The notes beneath the pieces were generated by a model. The model saw only the letters and a list, made by a program, of their open reading frames with translations. It did not search any database and had not been told where the DNA came from. This document shows positions 33,810-42,908 of a stretch of DNA of 64,000 nt, piece by piece (position 1 is the first letter of the stretch; each line of letters opens with the position of its first letter). The stretch spans positions 1 through 64,000 of the forward strand of contig JALHMC010000020.1 of assembly GCA_022844225.1 (NCBI GenBank), in the 5' to 3' direction. The position numbers and the translations under genes were made by a program. The DNA is from Hyphomicrobiaceae bacterium (lineage in GTDB: Bacteria > Pseudomonadota > Alphaproteobacteria > Rhizobiales > Hyphomicrobiaceae).

Positions 33810-35933
33810 TCAGGCACCACCAGCCGGCATCGCAATCAAAGCGATGGCCGTGTCGGCCGGCTTCCCGTCGAGTTCGCTTTTCGCCAGCGCCTGGGCCTGC
33901 TCCAGATCCTCGACGCCGGTCAGATCGACGAGGTGGCGATCATAGAGCAGGACGATACCGGGATGCGCGTGCGCCGGCCCATCCGTGCCTCCGGCCCGAT
34001 GCCAGAGATCGAACACAGAGCGGGCGAGCGTGGCTGCGGTGGCGCCGGTTGCCAGCGCCCGGCTCCTCTGCACGCGGATCGCGCCTTGCCAATCGATGGT
34101 CCGCAAGGAGCGGGGACCGCCCCCGTCCGTCTGGTAGACCCGGAATCCTGGCACTTCTGCCGCGAGGGCCAACGTATCTGCCGCGACGCCGAGCGAGCGG
34201 GCGGCCAGGAAACGTGCCTCCCGCTCCGAGATGGCGCCGGACGCGTCCTTCACGTGCATTTCGGCCGCGCCCATGGCGGTGGCGCGAACGCGGTGCGTCT
34301 GCTGGTCGACCTCGACCGTGACGTCGACTTGGGAGGGGTCGGCGCCGAGACGAACGACCGCCTCGAGAGCTTCCCGCCGAATGGCGATCAGGTCGTCGGG
34401 CTGCGGATGGGGAATGATGCGCTCGACGACATCGCGCACGAGCGCCAGCGCGACGCCGATCGACGAGATCACTTCGGCGTCGCGGCTGATCTCGTAGCGC
34501 AATCCTGTCTGCTCCGCCGCGTAGGGCACCAGCGCCGCAGCGCCACCGCCCTCGCCGATCAGCATCTGCTGGTCAGCGTCGAGTTCGTACTCCTTGACGA
34601 GGTCGGCCACGACCGGCAGCACTTTGCCCGTAGCGCAGTCGAGCACTTGGCGCGCGGCCTCGTCCACGGTGCAGCCGAGAAATGTCGCGAGCGCCTCGAA
34701 GGCGCGCCGCGCCGCATCCGTTGCGGCGTAGGCATGGTTGCCGGGCTTGGCGTATCCGAGCACGTTCGCCGCGCAGGTGTTGGTCAGGGCGAAGCGCCGG
34801 CCGTCGGCAACCTTGATGCGCACGTAGTTGGCGCCGTCGCCCGGCTTGGGCTCAAACAGTTCGACCTCGGGGGCGATGATGGCCGCGGGATCGGCAAAGG
34901 CGGCATAGGCGAGACCCGCGATATGGGCGCTGCGCGGGCCGACGTCGATCAGCCGACCTCGGTCCGCGCGAATGAGGCTACCGCCCGCGATGCCGAGGAC
35001 GCGCACGTCCAGCGACGCAACGTAGGTCTCGTGGCCGCCGACGCGGGCGTAGGCGACGGTCGGTCGGCCGTTCTTGATGACACCGATGTTGGTCGAGGTG
35101 CCGCCGACCTCGAAGTAGAGCCCGTCGGCCACCTTCAAGTGCATCAGCGCGCCGGCAACCGACGCCGCCGGTCCCGACAGCATCGTCATGGCGGGGCGGC
35201 GGCGCATCTCCCTGATGTCCATGACGCCGCCGTCGCCGCGCATGACCATGAGTGGCGCGCGGATGCCGGCCTCGCGGACACTCGCCTCGGTCATGTCGGC
35301 GGTGGCGATCATGCGCGGCAGGATCGAGGCGTTGATGACGGCGGTGCGCGTGCGCGTGGTGAGGCCGTAGAGGCGGGTGATCTCGTGACCGCAGGTGGTG
35401 GGGAGGCCAGCCTCGGCACCGAGTGTGCGGACCAGTTCCTCGGTGCCGGTATTGTCGACGCCGAAGGCGGCCGAGGCGACGAGGACCCGCGCCCCTTCCG
35501 TCTGCAGTGCGCCGATCGCCTCCCGTACCGCCCCCTCGTCGAGATCGTCCGAGACGAGAAAGCGGTTGGCCGTTGCGAGCCAACGGCCGGGCGCCAACTC
35601 GATCGGCGCGATCCTGGCTTGCGGTTCCGCCAGATGAGCCGCGGCCTTTCCGGCCATGGCGACGACGCCGACCTCGGCCACATCGCCTTCGAGCAGGGCA
35701 TTGGTCGCCTGGGTGGTCGAGTGCGCCAGGAACACCACCTGCTCCGGGGCCGCGCTCGACGTCTCGAGCACGGTGCGGAACACCTCGACGACGCCTGCTG
35801 CGACGCCACGCGCATGATCGTGCGTAGTCAGAACAGACGAGCGACCGATCACCTCCCGCGTGACGGTGTCGATCAGCACTGCCTTGGTAAACGTACCGCC
35901 GACGTCGATGCCAATCCGAAAGGCGCGGGTCAT
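33810..35933 (-). CDS. hydantoinase/oxoprolinase family protein (second HyuA-type)
   Basis: A 707-residue HyuA-type protein, clearly different from the one at 12433. Opens RIGIDVGGTFTKAVLID, then FLAHSTTQATNALLEGDVAE, MVMRGDGGVMDIREMRRRPA, MLSGPAASVAGAL, YFEVGGTSTNIGVIKNG and VLGIAGGSLIRADRG. C-terminal region includes SSIGVALALVRDVVERIIPH. Again no HyuB partner is adjacent. These ATPase-fold proteins may hydrolyse cyclic imides or act as reactivases or carboxylase subunits. The ATG at 35933 gives the canonical start. Transcribed alone on the minus strand. Confidence 0.88.
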   Translation of the reverse strand: MTRAFRIGIDVGGTFTKAVLIDTVTREVIGRSSVLTTHDHARGVAAGVVEVFRTVLETSSAAPEQVVFLAHSTTQATNALLEGDVAEVGVVAMAGKAAAHLAEPQARIAPIELAPGRWLATANRFLVSDDLDEGAVREAIGALQTEGARVLVASAAFGVDNTGTEELVRTLGAEAGLPTTCGHEITRLYGLTTRTRTAVINASILPRMIATADMTEASVREAGIRAPLMVMRGDGGVMDIREMRRRPAMTMLSGPAASVAGALMHLKVADGLYFEVGGTSTNIGVIKNGRPTVAYARVGGHETYVASLDVRVLGIAGGSLIRADRGRLIDVGPRSAHIAGLAYAAFADPAAIIAPEVELFEPKPGDGANYVRIKVADGRRFALTNTCAANVLGYAKPGNHAYAATDAARRAFEALATFLGCTVDEAARQVLDCATGKVLPVVADLVKEYELDADQQMLIGEGGGAAALVPYAAEQTGLRYEISRDAEVISSIGVALALVRDVVERIIPHPQPDDLIAIRREALEAVVRLGADPSQVDVTVEVDQQTHRVRATAMGAAEMHVKDASGAISEREARFLAARSLGVAADTLALAAEVPGFRVYQTDGGGPRSLRTIDWQGAIRVQRSRALATGATAATLARSVFDLWHRAGGTDGPAHAHPGIVLLYDRHLVDLTGVEDLEQAQALAKSELDGKPADTAIALIAMPAGGA

Positions 35934-36204
35934 GGCCGTGGTCCCGCAGGTTGGCACCAGCCGGGAAAGGTGCGCGCCGGGGACGCGTCGAGCTTTTCGA
36001 TCATCGTTGGGAATCCTGGTGCCGAAGCGGCGCGATTTGTCGCGACAGTAGTATCAGGGCCGCCGCCTGAGCGGGCGGCGAGTTGCCGCGCCGGTCGCAC
36101 GCGGTATAAGAAAGGACGAGGCCGCCGGACGGGACCCCCGATCGTCGGAACCAACCCATTCGCCGGCCGCGTTCACGGGCCGACCCCATCCGGAGAGGCA
36201 TGAC

Positions 36205-36810
36205 ATGCAACCTTTCACCACCCTCAAGGGCGTGGCCGCGCCCCTCAATATGATCAATGTCGACACCGACATGATCATCCCGAAGAACTACCTGAAGACG
36301 ATCAAGCGTACAGGGCTCGGCAAGCACCTCTTCGCCGAGATGCGCTACGACGAGCAGGGCCGCGAGAAGCCGGATTTCGTGCTCAACAAGGGGCCCTACA
36401 GAGGCGCGAGCATTCTCGTCTCGGGCCAGAACTTCGGTTGCGGGTCGAGCCGCGAACATGCGTCGTGGGCGCTCCTCGATTACGGCGTCCGCTGCGTGAT
36501 CGCGCCATCGTTCGCCGACATCTTCTTCAACAACACCTTCAAGAACGGAATCCTGTCGCTACGGCTCCCCGAGCCCCGCGTGAACGAACTCATGCGCTTC
36601 CTCCTCGAGCTGCCTGGGGCCGAGATCACGGTCGATCTGCCGGCCCAGACCGTGACCGGCCCGGATGGCAAGGTGGACAAGTTCGACATCGACCCTTTTC
36701 TCAAGCACTGCATGATCAACGGCCTCGATGAGATCGGGTTGACGATGGAAAAGGCGGCCGCCATCGCCGGCTATGAAGGGCGGATCGCCAAGGAGCGCTC
36801 CTGGGTGTAG
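36205..36810 (+). CDS. leuD: 3-isopropylmalate dehydratase small subunit (LeuD)
   Basis: A 201-residue aconitase-swivel-domain protein that with LeuC isomerises 2- to 3-isopropylmalate in leucine synthesis. Opens [20 protein letters not shown], with [20 protein letters not shown], the substrate-binding [14 protein letters not shown] and [19 protein letters not shown]. Length matches bacterial LeuD. No leuC or leuB lies in the window, so it is either encoded apart from them or is a small subunit of a related hydratase (e.g. a methylthioalkyl- or citraconate-type enzyme). gagaggcatgac precedes the ATG. Confidence 0.9.
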   Translation: MQPFTTLKGVAAPLNMINVDTDMIIPKNYLKTIKRTGLGKHLFAEMRYDEQGREKPDFVLNKGPYRGASILVSGQNFGCGSSREHASWALLDYGVRCVIAPSFADIFFNNTFKNGILSLRLPEPRVNELMRFLLELPGAEITVDLPAQTVTGPDGKVDKFDIDPFLKHCMINGLDEIGLTMEKAAAIAGYEGRIAKERSWV

Positions 36811-36858
36811 CCTCGTGGGCGTTCCTTCCGCTTGTCTTACTTGCGAGGAGACGACGCC

Positions 36859-37644
36859 ATGGCGGACCCACAGCCGATCCGGTTTCAGGATGGTGCGGCC
36901 TACGAGCAGACGATGGGCAAATGGAGCCATCTCGTCGGCGGGCGGTTTCTGGACTGGGTGGCACCTCCGGCCGGTCTCGCGTGGGTCGATGTCGGCTGCG
37001 GCAACGGCGCTTTCACGGAATTGCTGATCGAGAGATGCGCGCCGTCGTCCGTCGATGGTATCGACCCCTCTGAGGGACAACTCGCGTTCGCGCGGACGCG
37101 GGCAGGAGCCGCAGGGGCGCTTTTCCAGGCGGGCGATGCGACGGCGCTGCCCTATGCCGACGATCGTTTTGATGCCGCGGTGATGGCCCTCGTGATCTTC
37201 TTCGTGCCTGACCCCGTCAAGGGCATCGCCGAAATGCGGCGTGTCGTCAAACCTGGCGGGCTGGTCGCTGCTTATGCCTGGGATATCACGCGTCGCGGGG
37301 CGCCGTTCGAGCCGATATGGGACGAGATGCGGCGTCTCGGCGTCGAGCCCGCCCAGCCGCCGAGCAAGGACGTCTCGCGCATGGAGGTGCTCGCTGGACT
37401 TTGGCGCGACGCGGGTCTGCGGGATGTCGAGACGATGGAAATCGTCGTCGAGCGCAGTTTCGCGAGCTTCGAGCATTTCTGGACAGTCACGACGGCGCAT
37501 AACGTCAATGCCGCGATCGAAGCCATGACGGGCGAACAGCAGGCGCAACTCAAGGCGCGTGTCCGCGCCCGCATGCCGACCAATGCCGCCGGCCGGGTGG
37601 CGTTCACATCGAAGGCCAATGCGGTCAAAGGCCGGGTGGAATGA
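36859..37644 (+). CDS. class I SAM-dependent methyltransferase
   Basis: A 261-residue methyltransferase of the UbiE/Methyltransf_11 type. SAM motif I is VDVGCGNGAF (43-52), motif II-like GIDPSEGQLAFAR, then GDATALPYADDRFDAAVMAL and the post-motif MRRVVKPGGLVAAYAWD. Substrate not predictable. The ATG at 36859 follows gcgaggagacg. Its stop overlaps the start of the monooxygenase gene by four bases (ATGA), so the two are translationally coupled. Confidence 0.9.
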   Translation: MADPQPIRFQDGAAYEQTMGKWSHLVGGRFLDWVAPPAGLAWVDVGCGNGAFTELLIERCAPSSVDGIDPSEGQLAFARTRAGAAGALFQAGDATALPYADDRFDAAVMALVIFFVPDPVKGIAEMRRVVKPGGLVAAYAWDITRRGAPFEPIWDEMRRLGVEPAQPPSKDVSRMEVLAGLWRDAGLRDVETMEIVVERSFASFEHFWTVTTAHNVNAAIEAMTGEQQAQLKARVRARMPTNAAGRVAFTSKANAVKGRVE

Positions 37645-38975
37645 CGGCCTGGAACGGAAAAATTCATCTGGCCCAGTTCCTGGTCCACGGGCCGACGTTT
37701 CATTCGCTCGCCATGTGGCGGCATCCGCGGACGGCGGCGGCGGGCTGGGATTGGACGCGGCCGGCAGTCTGGCAGCATATCGCTCGGACGTGCGAGCGCG
37801 GCCTGTTCGACATGGCCTTTTTCGCCGACCTCAACTACATCTCGGACACTTACAAGGGCTCGCTCGAGCCGGCGCTCGCCAACGCCACACAGGCGCCGGA
37901 GCACGATCCCGTTCCGTTGCTCTCCTACATGGCCGCCGCGACCAATCACATCGGTGTCGCCTCCACCTTCTCGACCAGCCAGCATCACCCGTTCTACGCA
38001 GCCCGTCTGTGGGCGACGCTGGACCATCTGACGGCTGGTCGTGCCGGCTGGAACGTCGTCACGTCGATCAACCACAATCAGGATGCCAACTTCGGCGTCG
38101 AGCGGCCGCCGGCCGATCATCGCTACGACCGCGCGCACGAGTTCATGGAGGTCTGCCGCAAGCTGTGGGCGAGCTGGGACGCGGATGCCGTCGTCATGGA
38201 CCGGGCAACGCCGCGCTTCGCTGATGCCGAAAAAGTGCATCGTATCGAGCACGAAGGCCGCTTCTTCAAGTCGCGCGGTCCGCTCAATGTCGTCCGGTCG
38301 CCACACGGCGGTCCTGCCATTCTGCAGGCGGGCGTATCGCCGAAGGGGCAGGACTTCGCCGCCAAGTACGCCGACGCCATCTTCGCCATCCAGCCACGGC
38401 CGGAGGATGCCAAGGCCTATCGCGACAGCGTGCACGCGCACATGAAGTCGATCGGCCGCGACCGGCGGTCCTGCAAGATCCTGTTCGGCATGCAGCCGAT
38501 CATCGGCGCGACCGAGATGGAGGCGCGGGATCGGCAGGCCGAGCACAACGCGCTGGTTCCCGTCGAGGGCGGCATGGCGATCCTATCGGCGCATCTCGAC
38601 TTCGACTTGTCGCGGTTTCCTGCAGGCACGCGCCTTGCCGATCGCGACGAGCCGCAGCTGCAGCGGCTCCGCACCCGTTATCTGGCGTCTGACCGGACGC
38701 CGATGACGATGGAAGAGATCGCGCAGCGGCACGGCCAGAGCGTGGGGCTGCCGCAATTCGTCGGCACACCGGCCAGCATCGCTGACCAGATGGAATCCTT
38801 CATGTCCCACGTCGGCGGCGACGGCTTCATGATCACGCCGATCGACTGCCCCGGCGCCATCGAGGACTTCGTCGATCGTGTCGTCCCGGAACTGCAACGG
38901 CGAGGCATGGCGCGGACAGCCTATGCCGGGTCGACCCTCAAAGCTCATCTCGCGCAGTTCGACGAAGCTCGCTAA
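37641..38975 (+). CDS. FMN-dependent luciferase-like monooxygenase (NtaA/SnaA/DszA family)
   Basis: A 444-residue class-C flavin monooxygenase that depends on an external FMN reductase. NtaA-family landmarks: FLVHGPTFHSLAMWRHPRTA, FDMAFFADLNYISDTYKG, FSTSQHHPFYAARLWATLDH, GRAGWNVVTSINHNQDANFG, HRYDRAHEFMEVCRKLW and HEGRFFKSRGPLNVVRSPHG. Relatives attack nitrilotriacetate, dibenzothiophene sulfone, pristinamycin intermediates or dimethyl sulfide. Location next to a methyltransferase, binding protein, cyclase and TauD-type dioxygenase suggests uptake and oxidative breakdown of a small organic N or S compound; this is inference. No flavin reductase seen nearby. Confidence 0.92.
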   Translation: MTAWNGKIHLAQFLVHGPTFHSLAMWRHPRTAAAGWDWTRPAVWQHIARTCERGLFDMAFFADLNYISDTYKGSLEPALANATQAPEHDPVPLLSYMAAATNHIGVASTFSTSQHHPFYAARLWATLDHLTAGRAGWNVVTSINHNQDANFGVERPPADHRYDRAHEFMEVCRKLWASWDADAVVMDRATPRFADAEKVHRIEHEGRFFKSRGPLNVVRSPHGGPAILQAGVSPKGQDFAAKYADAIFAIQPRPEDAKAYRDSVHAHMKSIGRDRRSCKILFGMQPIIGATEMEARDRQAEHNALVPVEGGMAILSAHLDFDLSRFPAGTRLADRDEPQLQRLRTRYLASDRTPMTMEEIAQRHGQSVGLPQFVGTPASIADQMESFMSHVGGDGFMITPIDCPGAIEDFVDRVVPELQRRGMARTAYAGSTLKAHLAQFDEAR

Positions 38976-39043
38976 CCTTCCCCGTATCCGGCGCGAAGTG
39001 GTCCGCAGAGACCGTGCCGCCGGAGCCAACCTGGAGGAAGCGA

Positions 39044-40633
39044 ATGCGTATTGTGAGATTTCTGGCGGCCGCTGCCGCCGCAGTGGGGATATGTGCCCCG
39101 CCCGCGTCGGCCCAGAAGTCGGGTGGCACGTTGCAGGTCTACATCAGTGCCAACCCATCGAGCATGTCCATCCTGGAGGAAGTAAGCTTCACGACCGTGA
39201 TGGCGGCGGGGCCGGTGTTCAACGGGCTTGTCGTCTTCGATCCTGCGAAGCCGATCGGCAGCCTCGACACGGTCATTCCCGAGCTTGCCAAGAGTTGGGC
39301 CTGGGATGCGAGCGGCACCAAGCTGACGTTCCAGCTCAACCAGGGTGTCACGTGGCACGACGGCAAGCCGTTCACCGCCAACGACGTGAAGTGCACGCTG
39401 GATTGGGTCGCAGGCAAGGTCCCGGGCTATTTCCGCAAGAATCCGCGCAAGATCTGGTTGACGAACCTCAAGGAGGTGACGGTCGACGGCGACCATCAGG
39501 CGACCCTTCACCTGGAGCGGCCGCAGCCCTCTATGCTTGCGCTTCTCGCGTCGGGTTTCGGCGTGATCTACCCCTGCCACATCGAGGCGAAGGACCAACG
39601 CCTGAAGCCGATCGGCACCGGTCCGTTCAAGTTCGTGGAGTTCAGGAGCAACGAGCTCGTGCGGCTCGTCAAGAACCCGAATTACTGGAAGAAGGGGCTG
39701 CCGTACCTCGATGGTGTCGACTACACGATCGTCGGCAACCGATCCACGCGTGTCCTCGGCCTGATCGCCGGCAAGTTCGACCTCACGACGACGGGCGACA
39801 TCACCGTCCCCATCATGAAGGACATCGCCAGTCAGGCGCCGCAGATCGTGTGCACACTCGGGCCGACGAATGTCTCCGTCAACGTGCTGATTAACGACAA
39901 GCGAGCGCCCCTCGACAACGTGAAACTCCGCAAGGCCATTTCACTGGCGGTCGATCGCGAGGGGATGATGTCCATCACCTCGCATGGGGCGGCATCCGTG
40001 TCCGGCGTGATGATGCCGCCGCCCGAGGGCATCTGGGGCATGCCGCCGGAGGTGCTCTCGAAGCTGTCTGGCTACGGCGGTACGATGGAGGAGCGGCAGG
40101 CCGAGGCCCGCAAGCTGATGGAGGAGGCCGGCTACAGCGCGACCAATAAACTGGCGATCAAGATCTCGACGCGAGACCTCGCTTCCTACAAGGATCCGGC
40201 CGTGATCATGGTCGACCAGCTCAACAAGGTCCACTTCAACGCGGAGCTCGAAATCATCGAGTCGAGCGTCTGGTTCGGCCGCGCGGCGCGGCAGGACTAT
40301 GCGGTTGCGCTCAACCTGACGGGATCGAGCGTCGACGATCCGGATGCGACCCTCGTCGAAAGCTATGCGTGCGGCTCGGAGTACAACTACTCGAAGTACT
40401 GCAACCCCAAGATCGATGAAATGCTGAGGGCGCAATCCGCCGAGCGCGACGTCGAGAAGCGCAAGAAAATGGTCTGGGAGATCGAGCGTATCCTCGCGGA
40501 GGAGAACGTCCGTCCGATGCTCTATCACGGGCGCACGGCGCAGTGTCGCCAGCCCTACGTGAAAGGCCACGTCCGCTCGGACAACAGCATCTACTCCCAC
40601 TGGCGCCACGAGCAGGTCTGGCTCGACAAGTAG
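39044..40633 (+). CDS. ABC transporter substrate-binding protein, peptide/family 5 type (second copy)
   Basis: A 529-residue periplasmic binding protein; signal peptide ends at about residue 23 (...PPASAQ). Same landmarks as the protein at 15980: GTLQVYISANPSSMSILEE, VTWHDGKPFTANDVKCTLDW, IGTGPFKFVEFRSNELVRLV, NPNYWKKGLPYLDG, SSVDDPDATLVESYACG. Identical length and strong similarity make them paralogues, though the ligand-contacting middle segments differ. No permease or ATPase genes are adjacent. The ATG at 39044 follows ctggaggaagcga. Confidence 0.92.
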   Translation: MRIVRFLAAAAAAVGICAPPASAQKSGGTLQVYISANPSSMSILEEVSFTTVMAAGPVFNGLVVFDPAKPIGSLDTVIPELAKSWAWDASGTKLTFQLNQGVTWHDGKPFTANDVKCTLDWVAGKVPGYFRKNPRKIWLTNLKEVTVDGDHQATLHLERPQPSMLALLASGFGVIYPCHIEAKDQRLKPIGTGPFKFVEFRSNELVRLVKNPNYWKKGLPYLDGVDYTIVGNRSTRVLGLIAGKFDLTTTGDITVPIMKDIASQAPQIVCTLGPTNVSVNVLINDKRAPLDNVKLRKAISLAVDREGMMSITSHGAASVSGVMMPPPEGIWGMPPEVLSKLSGYGGTMEERQAEARKLMEEAGYSATNKLAIKISTRDLASYKDPAVIMVDQLNKVHFNAELEIIESSVWFGRAARQDYAVALNLTGSSVDDPDATLVESYACGSEYNYSKYCNPKIDEMLRAQSAERDVEKRKKMVWEIERILAEENVRPMLYHGRTAQCRQPYVKGHVRSDNSIYSHWRHEQVWLDK

Positions 40634-40695
40634 CCGTTTGGCGTTGACGGACGGGCCGTCACGAACGATCGACCCGTCCACCCACTCCTTGCCGA

Positions 40696-41598
40696 TCAGA
40701 TGATCGCGATCGGGCGCACCGGGCAGCCGGTTGCCCCCTTCAGCTTGATCGCCGAGAGCATGAAGCAGAACTGGCGCACGTCTTTCTGTATCAGCTCGTC
40801 CATCACCAGGTTCTCGATGATGTGGACGCCCGCTTCCGCGAGACAGTGCTGGTGTACCGGCATGATCTCCTCCGGGTGATTGGTCCCCGGCAGCACCTCG
40901 AGCGCCATATTGTCGGCGGCTATAGCCACGCAATCCTGCGCCGTCAGCCAGCGTGCGGCGTCCTTGTCGATGCCGGGCTCCCCGTGCAGGTACTTGTCGT
41001 TGTCCGTCATGAAGAACCGGCCCCAGCCGGTGTTGATGCATACGACGTCGCCGGGCTGGATTTTCAGTTTGGCGGCGGCCAGCGTCTTTTCGAGGTCGGC
41101 AACCTTCACGGCGCGGCCGGTTTCCAGATAATCACCGCCGTCGAGCCTCGATACGTCGAGGATGATGCCGCGCGTCACCATCGGCGGCATGTGCTCGATG
41201 CCGAGGTTGACGAGCCCGAAGTCGTCGACCGTCTCGGTGGCGCTGTAGCCGCCGTAGAGCTGATCGCCCTTCGAAAAGTGGCCAAGGGCATCGATGTGGG
41301 TGCCAACGTGTGTCGTCATCTCGATCCGCTCGAGATTGGAGCCGGCGTCGTTCTTCGCGCCCATCTTGCGTCGCCGCCGGATCGAGCCCGCCGACGTGGG
41401 GCCGGCCTGGATGTGGTAGGGTGACTGGTTCGGCGCCATGCGGGGCGCGCCGATTTCGATGACGTGGCTCATGTCGACGATGGTGCCGTCGCGAACCATG
41501 CGCAAGGCGGCGAGCGTGCCCTCGGGGGTGAGGAAATGCCCCGCACCGAGCTGGTCGCCTTTCCCCCAGCGGCCGTGGTCGTGGATGCAGTTGGTCAT
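40696..41598 (-). CDS. cyclase family protein (kynurenine formamidase-like)
   Basis: A 300-residue metal-dependent hydrolase of the cyclase/KynB superfamily. The signature HxGTHxDxxxH appears as THVGTHIDALGHF (H97, H101, D103, H107), preceded by IVDMSHVIEIGAPRM. A second conserved region GDVVCINTGWGRFF and AADNMALEVLPG follow. Members hydrolyse N-formylkynurenine, isatin or act as lyases; the longer form here (about 300 residues, with the extra C-terminal segment) is common in catabolic gene sets of soil bacteria. Start 41598 follows gggag. Divergent from the TauD-like gene. Confidence 0.9.
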   Translation of the reverse strand: MTNCIHDHGRWGKGDQLGAGHFLTPEGTLAALRMVRDGTIVDMSHVIEIGAPRMAPNQSPYHIQAGPTSAGSIRRRRKMGAKNDAGSNLERIEMTTHVGTHIDALGHFSKGDQLYGGYSATETVDDFGLVNLGIEHMPPMVTRGIILDVSRLDGGDYLETGRAVKVADLEKTLAAAKLKIQPGDVVCINTGWGRFFMTDNDKYLHGEPGIDKDAARWLTAQDCVAIAADNMALEVLPGTNHPEEIMPVHQHCLAEAGVHIIENLVMDELIQKDVRQFCFMLSAIKLKGATGCPVRPIAII

Positions 41599-41751
41599 GG
41601 TTACGGTGCTCCCCATTCGGCGGCATGCGCCTGCGTTCATCCGGGCCCATGATTGCAGGGCGGCGGGAATGGGGGAAGTGCTGTTGCCCTTGGAGCCGTT
41701 TCGATCCTATCGTTTCGATTAATCGCCCAAGAGAGCGACTGGAGGACGCCC

Positions 41752-42609
41752 ATGAACGACATTGCCACCACTGCCCGGCTCGACGTGCGCCCGCTAGCGG
41801 GTGCATGCGGCGCCGAGATCTTCGGTGTCGATCTTTCGAGGCCCCAGAGCGATGCGACCATCGCCGCGATCCGCAAGGCTCTACTCGATCACTGCGTCAT
41901 CTTTTTCCGCGACCAGGAAATCGACGTCCAGCAGCACAAGGACTTCGCGCGCCGGTTCGGCAAGATCTTCATTCATCCGAACTACAAGGGCGTCGGCACC
42001 GATGACGAGGTGGTCGTCATTCGCCGCGAGCCGGGCGACAAGAAGATCGTCGGCGAGGAATGGCATGCGGACACGACGATGGTCGCGGAGCCGCCGATGG
42101 GGGCCATCCTCTATGCCATCGAGGTTCCGGCCTTCGGCGGCGACACCCTGTTCGCCAGTCAGTACGCCGCCTACGATGCGCTTTCCGACGGCATGAAAAA
42201 GCTGATCGGTGGTCTCAAAGCCTATCACTCCGATCGCAAAGTGGCCGGGCCGCGCGCCAACATGAACGCGTTCCGGACGACGAAGGTGCGCGAGGACGAC
42301 GGGTGGCAGGAGACGGTCTCCCTCCATCCGGTGGTCGTCACGCACCCGGAGACGGGCCGCAAGCTGCTCTACGTGAACCACTCCTACACCTATGGCTTCG
42401 AGGGCATGACCGAGGAGGAATCCCGGCCGCTCCTCGACTATCTCCTCAATCATGGCCATCGCCCCGAGTTCACGTGTCGGTTCCGCTGGCAGAAGGGCTC
42501 CATCGCGTTCTGGGACAATCGCGTCTGCAAGCATCTTGCCGTGCACGACAGCCATCAGGAGCGCCGCCACATGCGCCGCATTCAGGTCGCGGGGACCAAA
42601 CCCGTGTGA
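41752..42609 (+). CDS. TauD/TfdA-family 2-oxoglutarate/Fe(II) dioxygenase
   Basis: A 285-residue nonhaem iron enzyme. The first two iron ligands lie in EEWHADTTM (H105, D107); the third His and the 2-oxoglutarate-binding Arg fall in the C-terminal stretch CKHLAVHDSHQERRHMRRIQ. Opening DVRPLAGACGAEIFGVDLSR and FFRDQEIDVQQHKDFARRFG are typical. Substrates in the family include taurine, alkylsulfates, 2,4-D and carnitine precursors. The context with a binding protein and NtaA-like monooxygenase suggests a sulfonate-, ether- or amine-type compound. ggaggacgcc precedes the ATG. Confidence 0.92.
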   Translation: MNDIATTARLDVRPLAGACGAEIFGVDLSRPQSDATIAAIRKALLDHCVIFFRDQEIDVQQHKDFARRFGKIFIHPNYKGVGTDDEVVVIRREPGDKKIVGEEWHADTTMVAEPPMGAILYAIEVPAFGGDTLFASQYAAYDALSDGMKKLIGGLKAYHSDRKVAGPRANMNAFRTTKVREDDGWQETVSLHPVVVTHPETGRKLLYVNHSYTYGFEGMTEEESRPLLDYLLNHGHRPEFTCRFRWQKGSIAFWDNRVCKHLAVHDSHQERRHMRRIQVAGTKPV

Positions 42610-42908
42610 CTTGTGCTGCTGATGCAACTGAATGGAGCGGACGACGCTGCACGGCGAACATCAGGCGCGAGCCGGACACGTCGCGCTTCCGCGGCGGCAA
42701 GGGTGATCGCCGCTGTCGAGGTGACGCACCGGGGCTAATTCGTCGCGCTGGCATCCCAGGTGCGGACATTGTAGGAAACGTGGCGAGTTTTTGGTGGGGA
42801 GCCGATTCCCACTCGATTGGGTGCTGTGCCGGCGCTGCTCAGGTCGCCGGCAACCGGCGTGCTGACCGCGTCCCGGCGGGCAGCGGAGCGCGGATCTGAA
42901 GGACGATC
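42610..42908. other. 299-base gap ahead of the nuoG-N run
   Basis: No gene seen and no trace of nuoF, which usually precedes nuoG. The promoter for the nuoG-N genes should be here, but I see no confident -35/-10 pair. nuoG has a ggacgatc leader directly before its ATG. Confidence 0.45.

Noticed and set aside
33933-36203. A 756-codon plus-strand open frame across the second HyuA gene
   Set aside because: Antisense to a clear HyuA-type gene; low-information Arg/Asp/Gly-rich translation.
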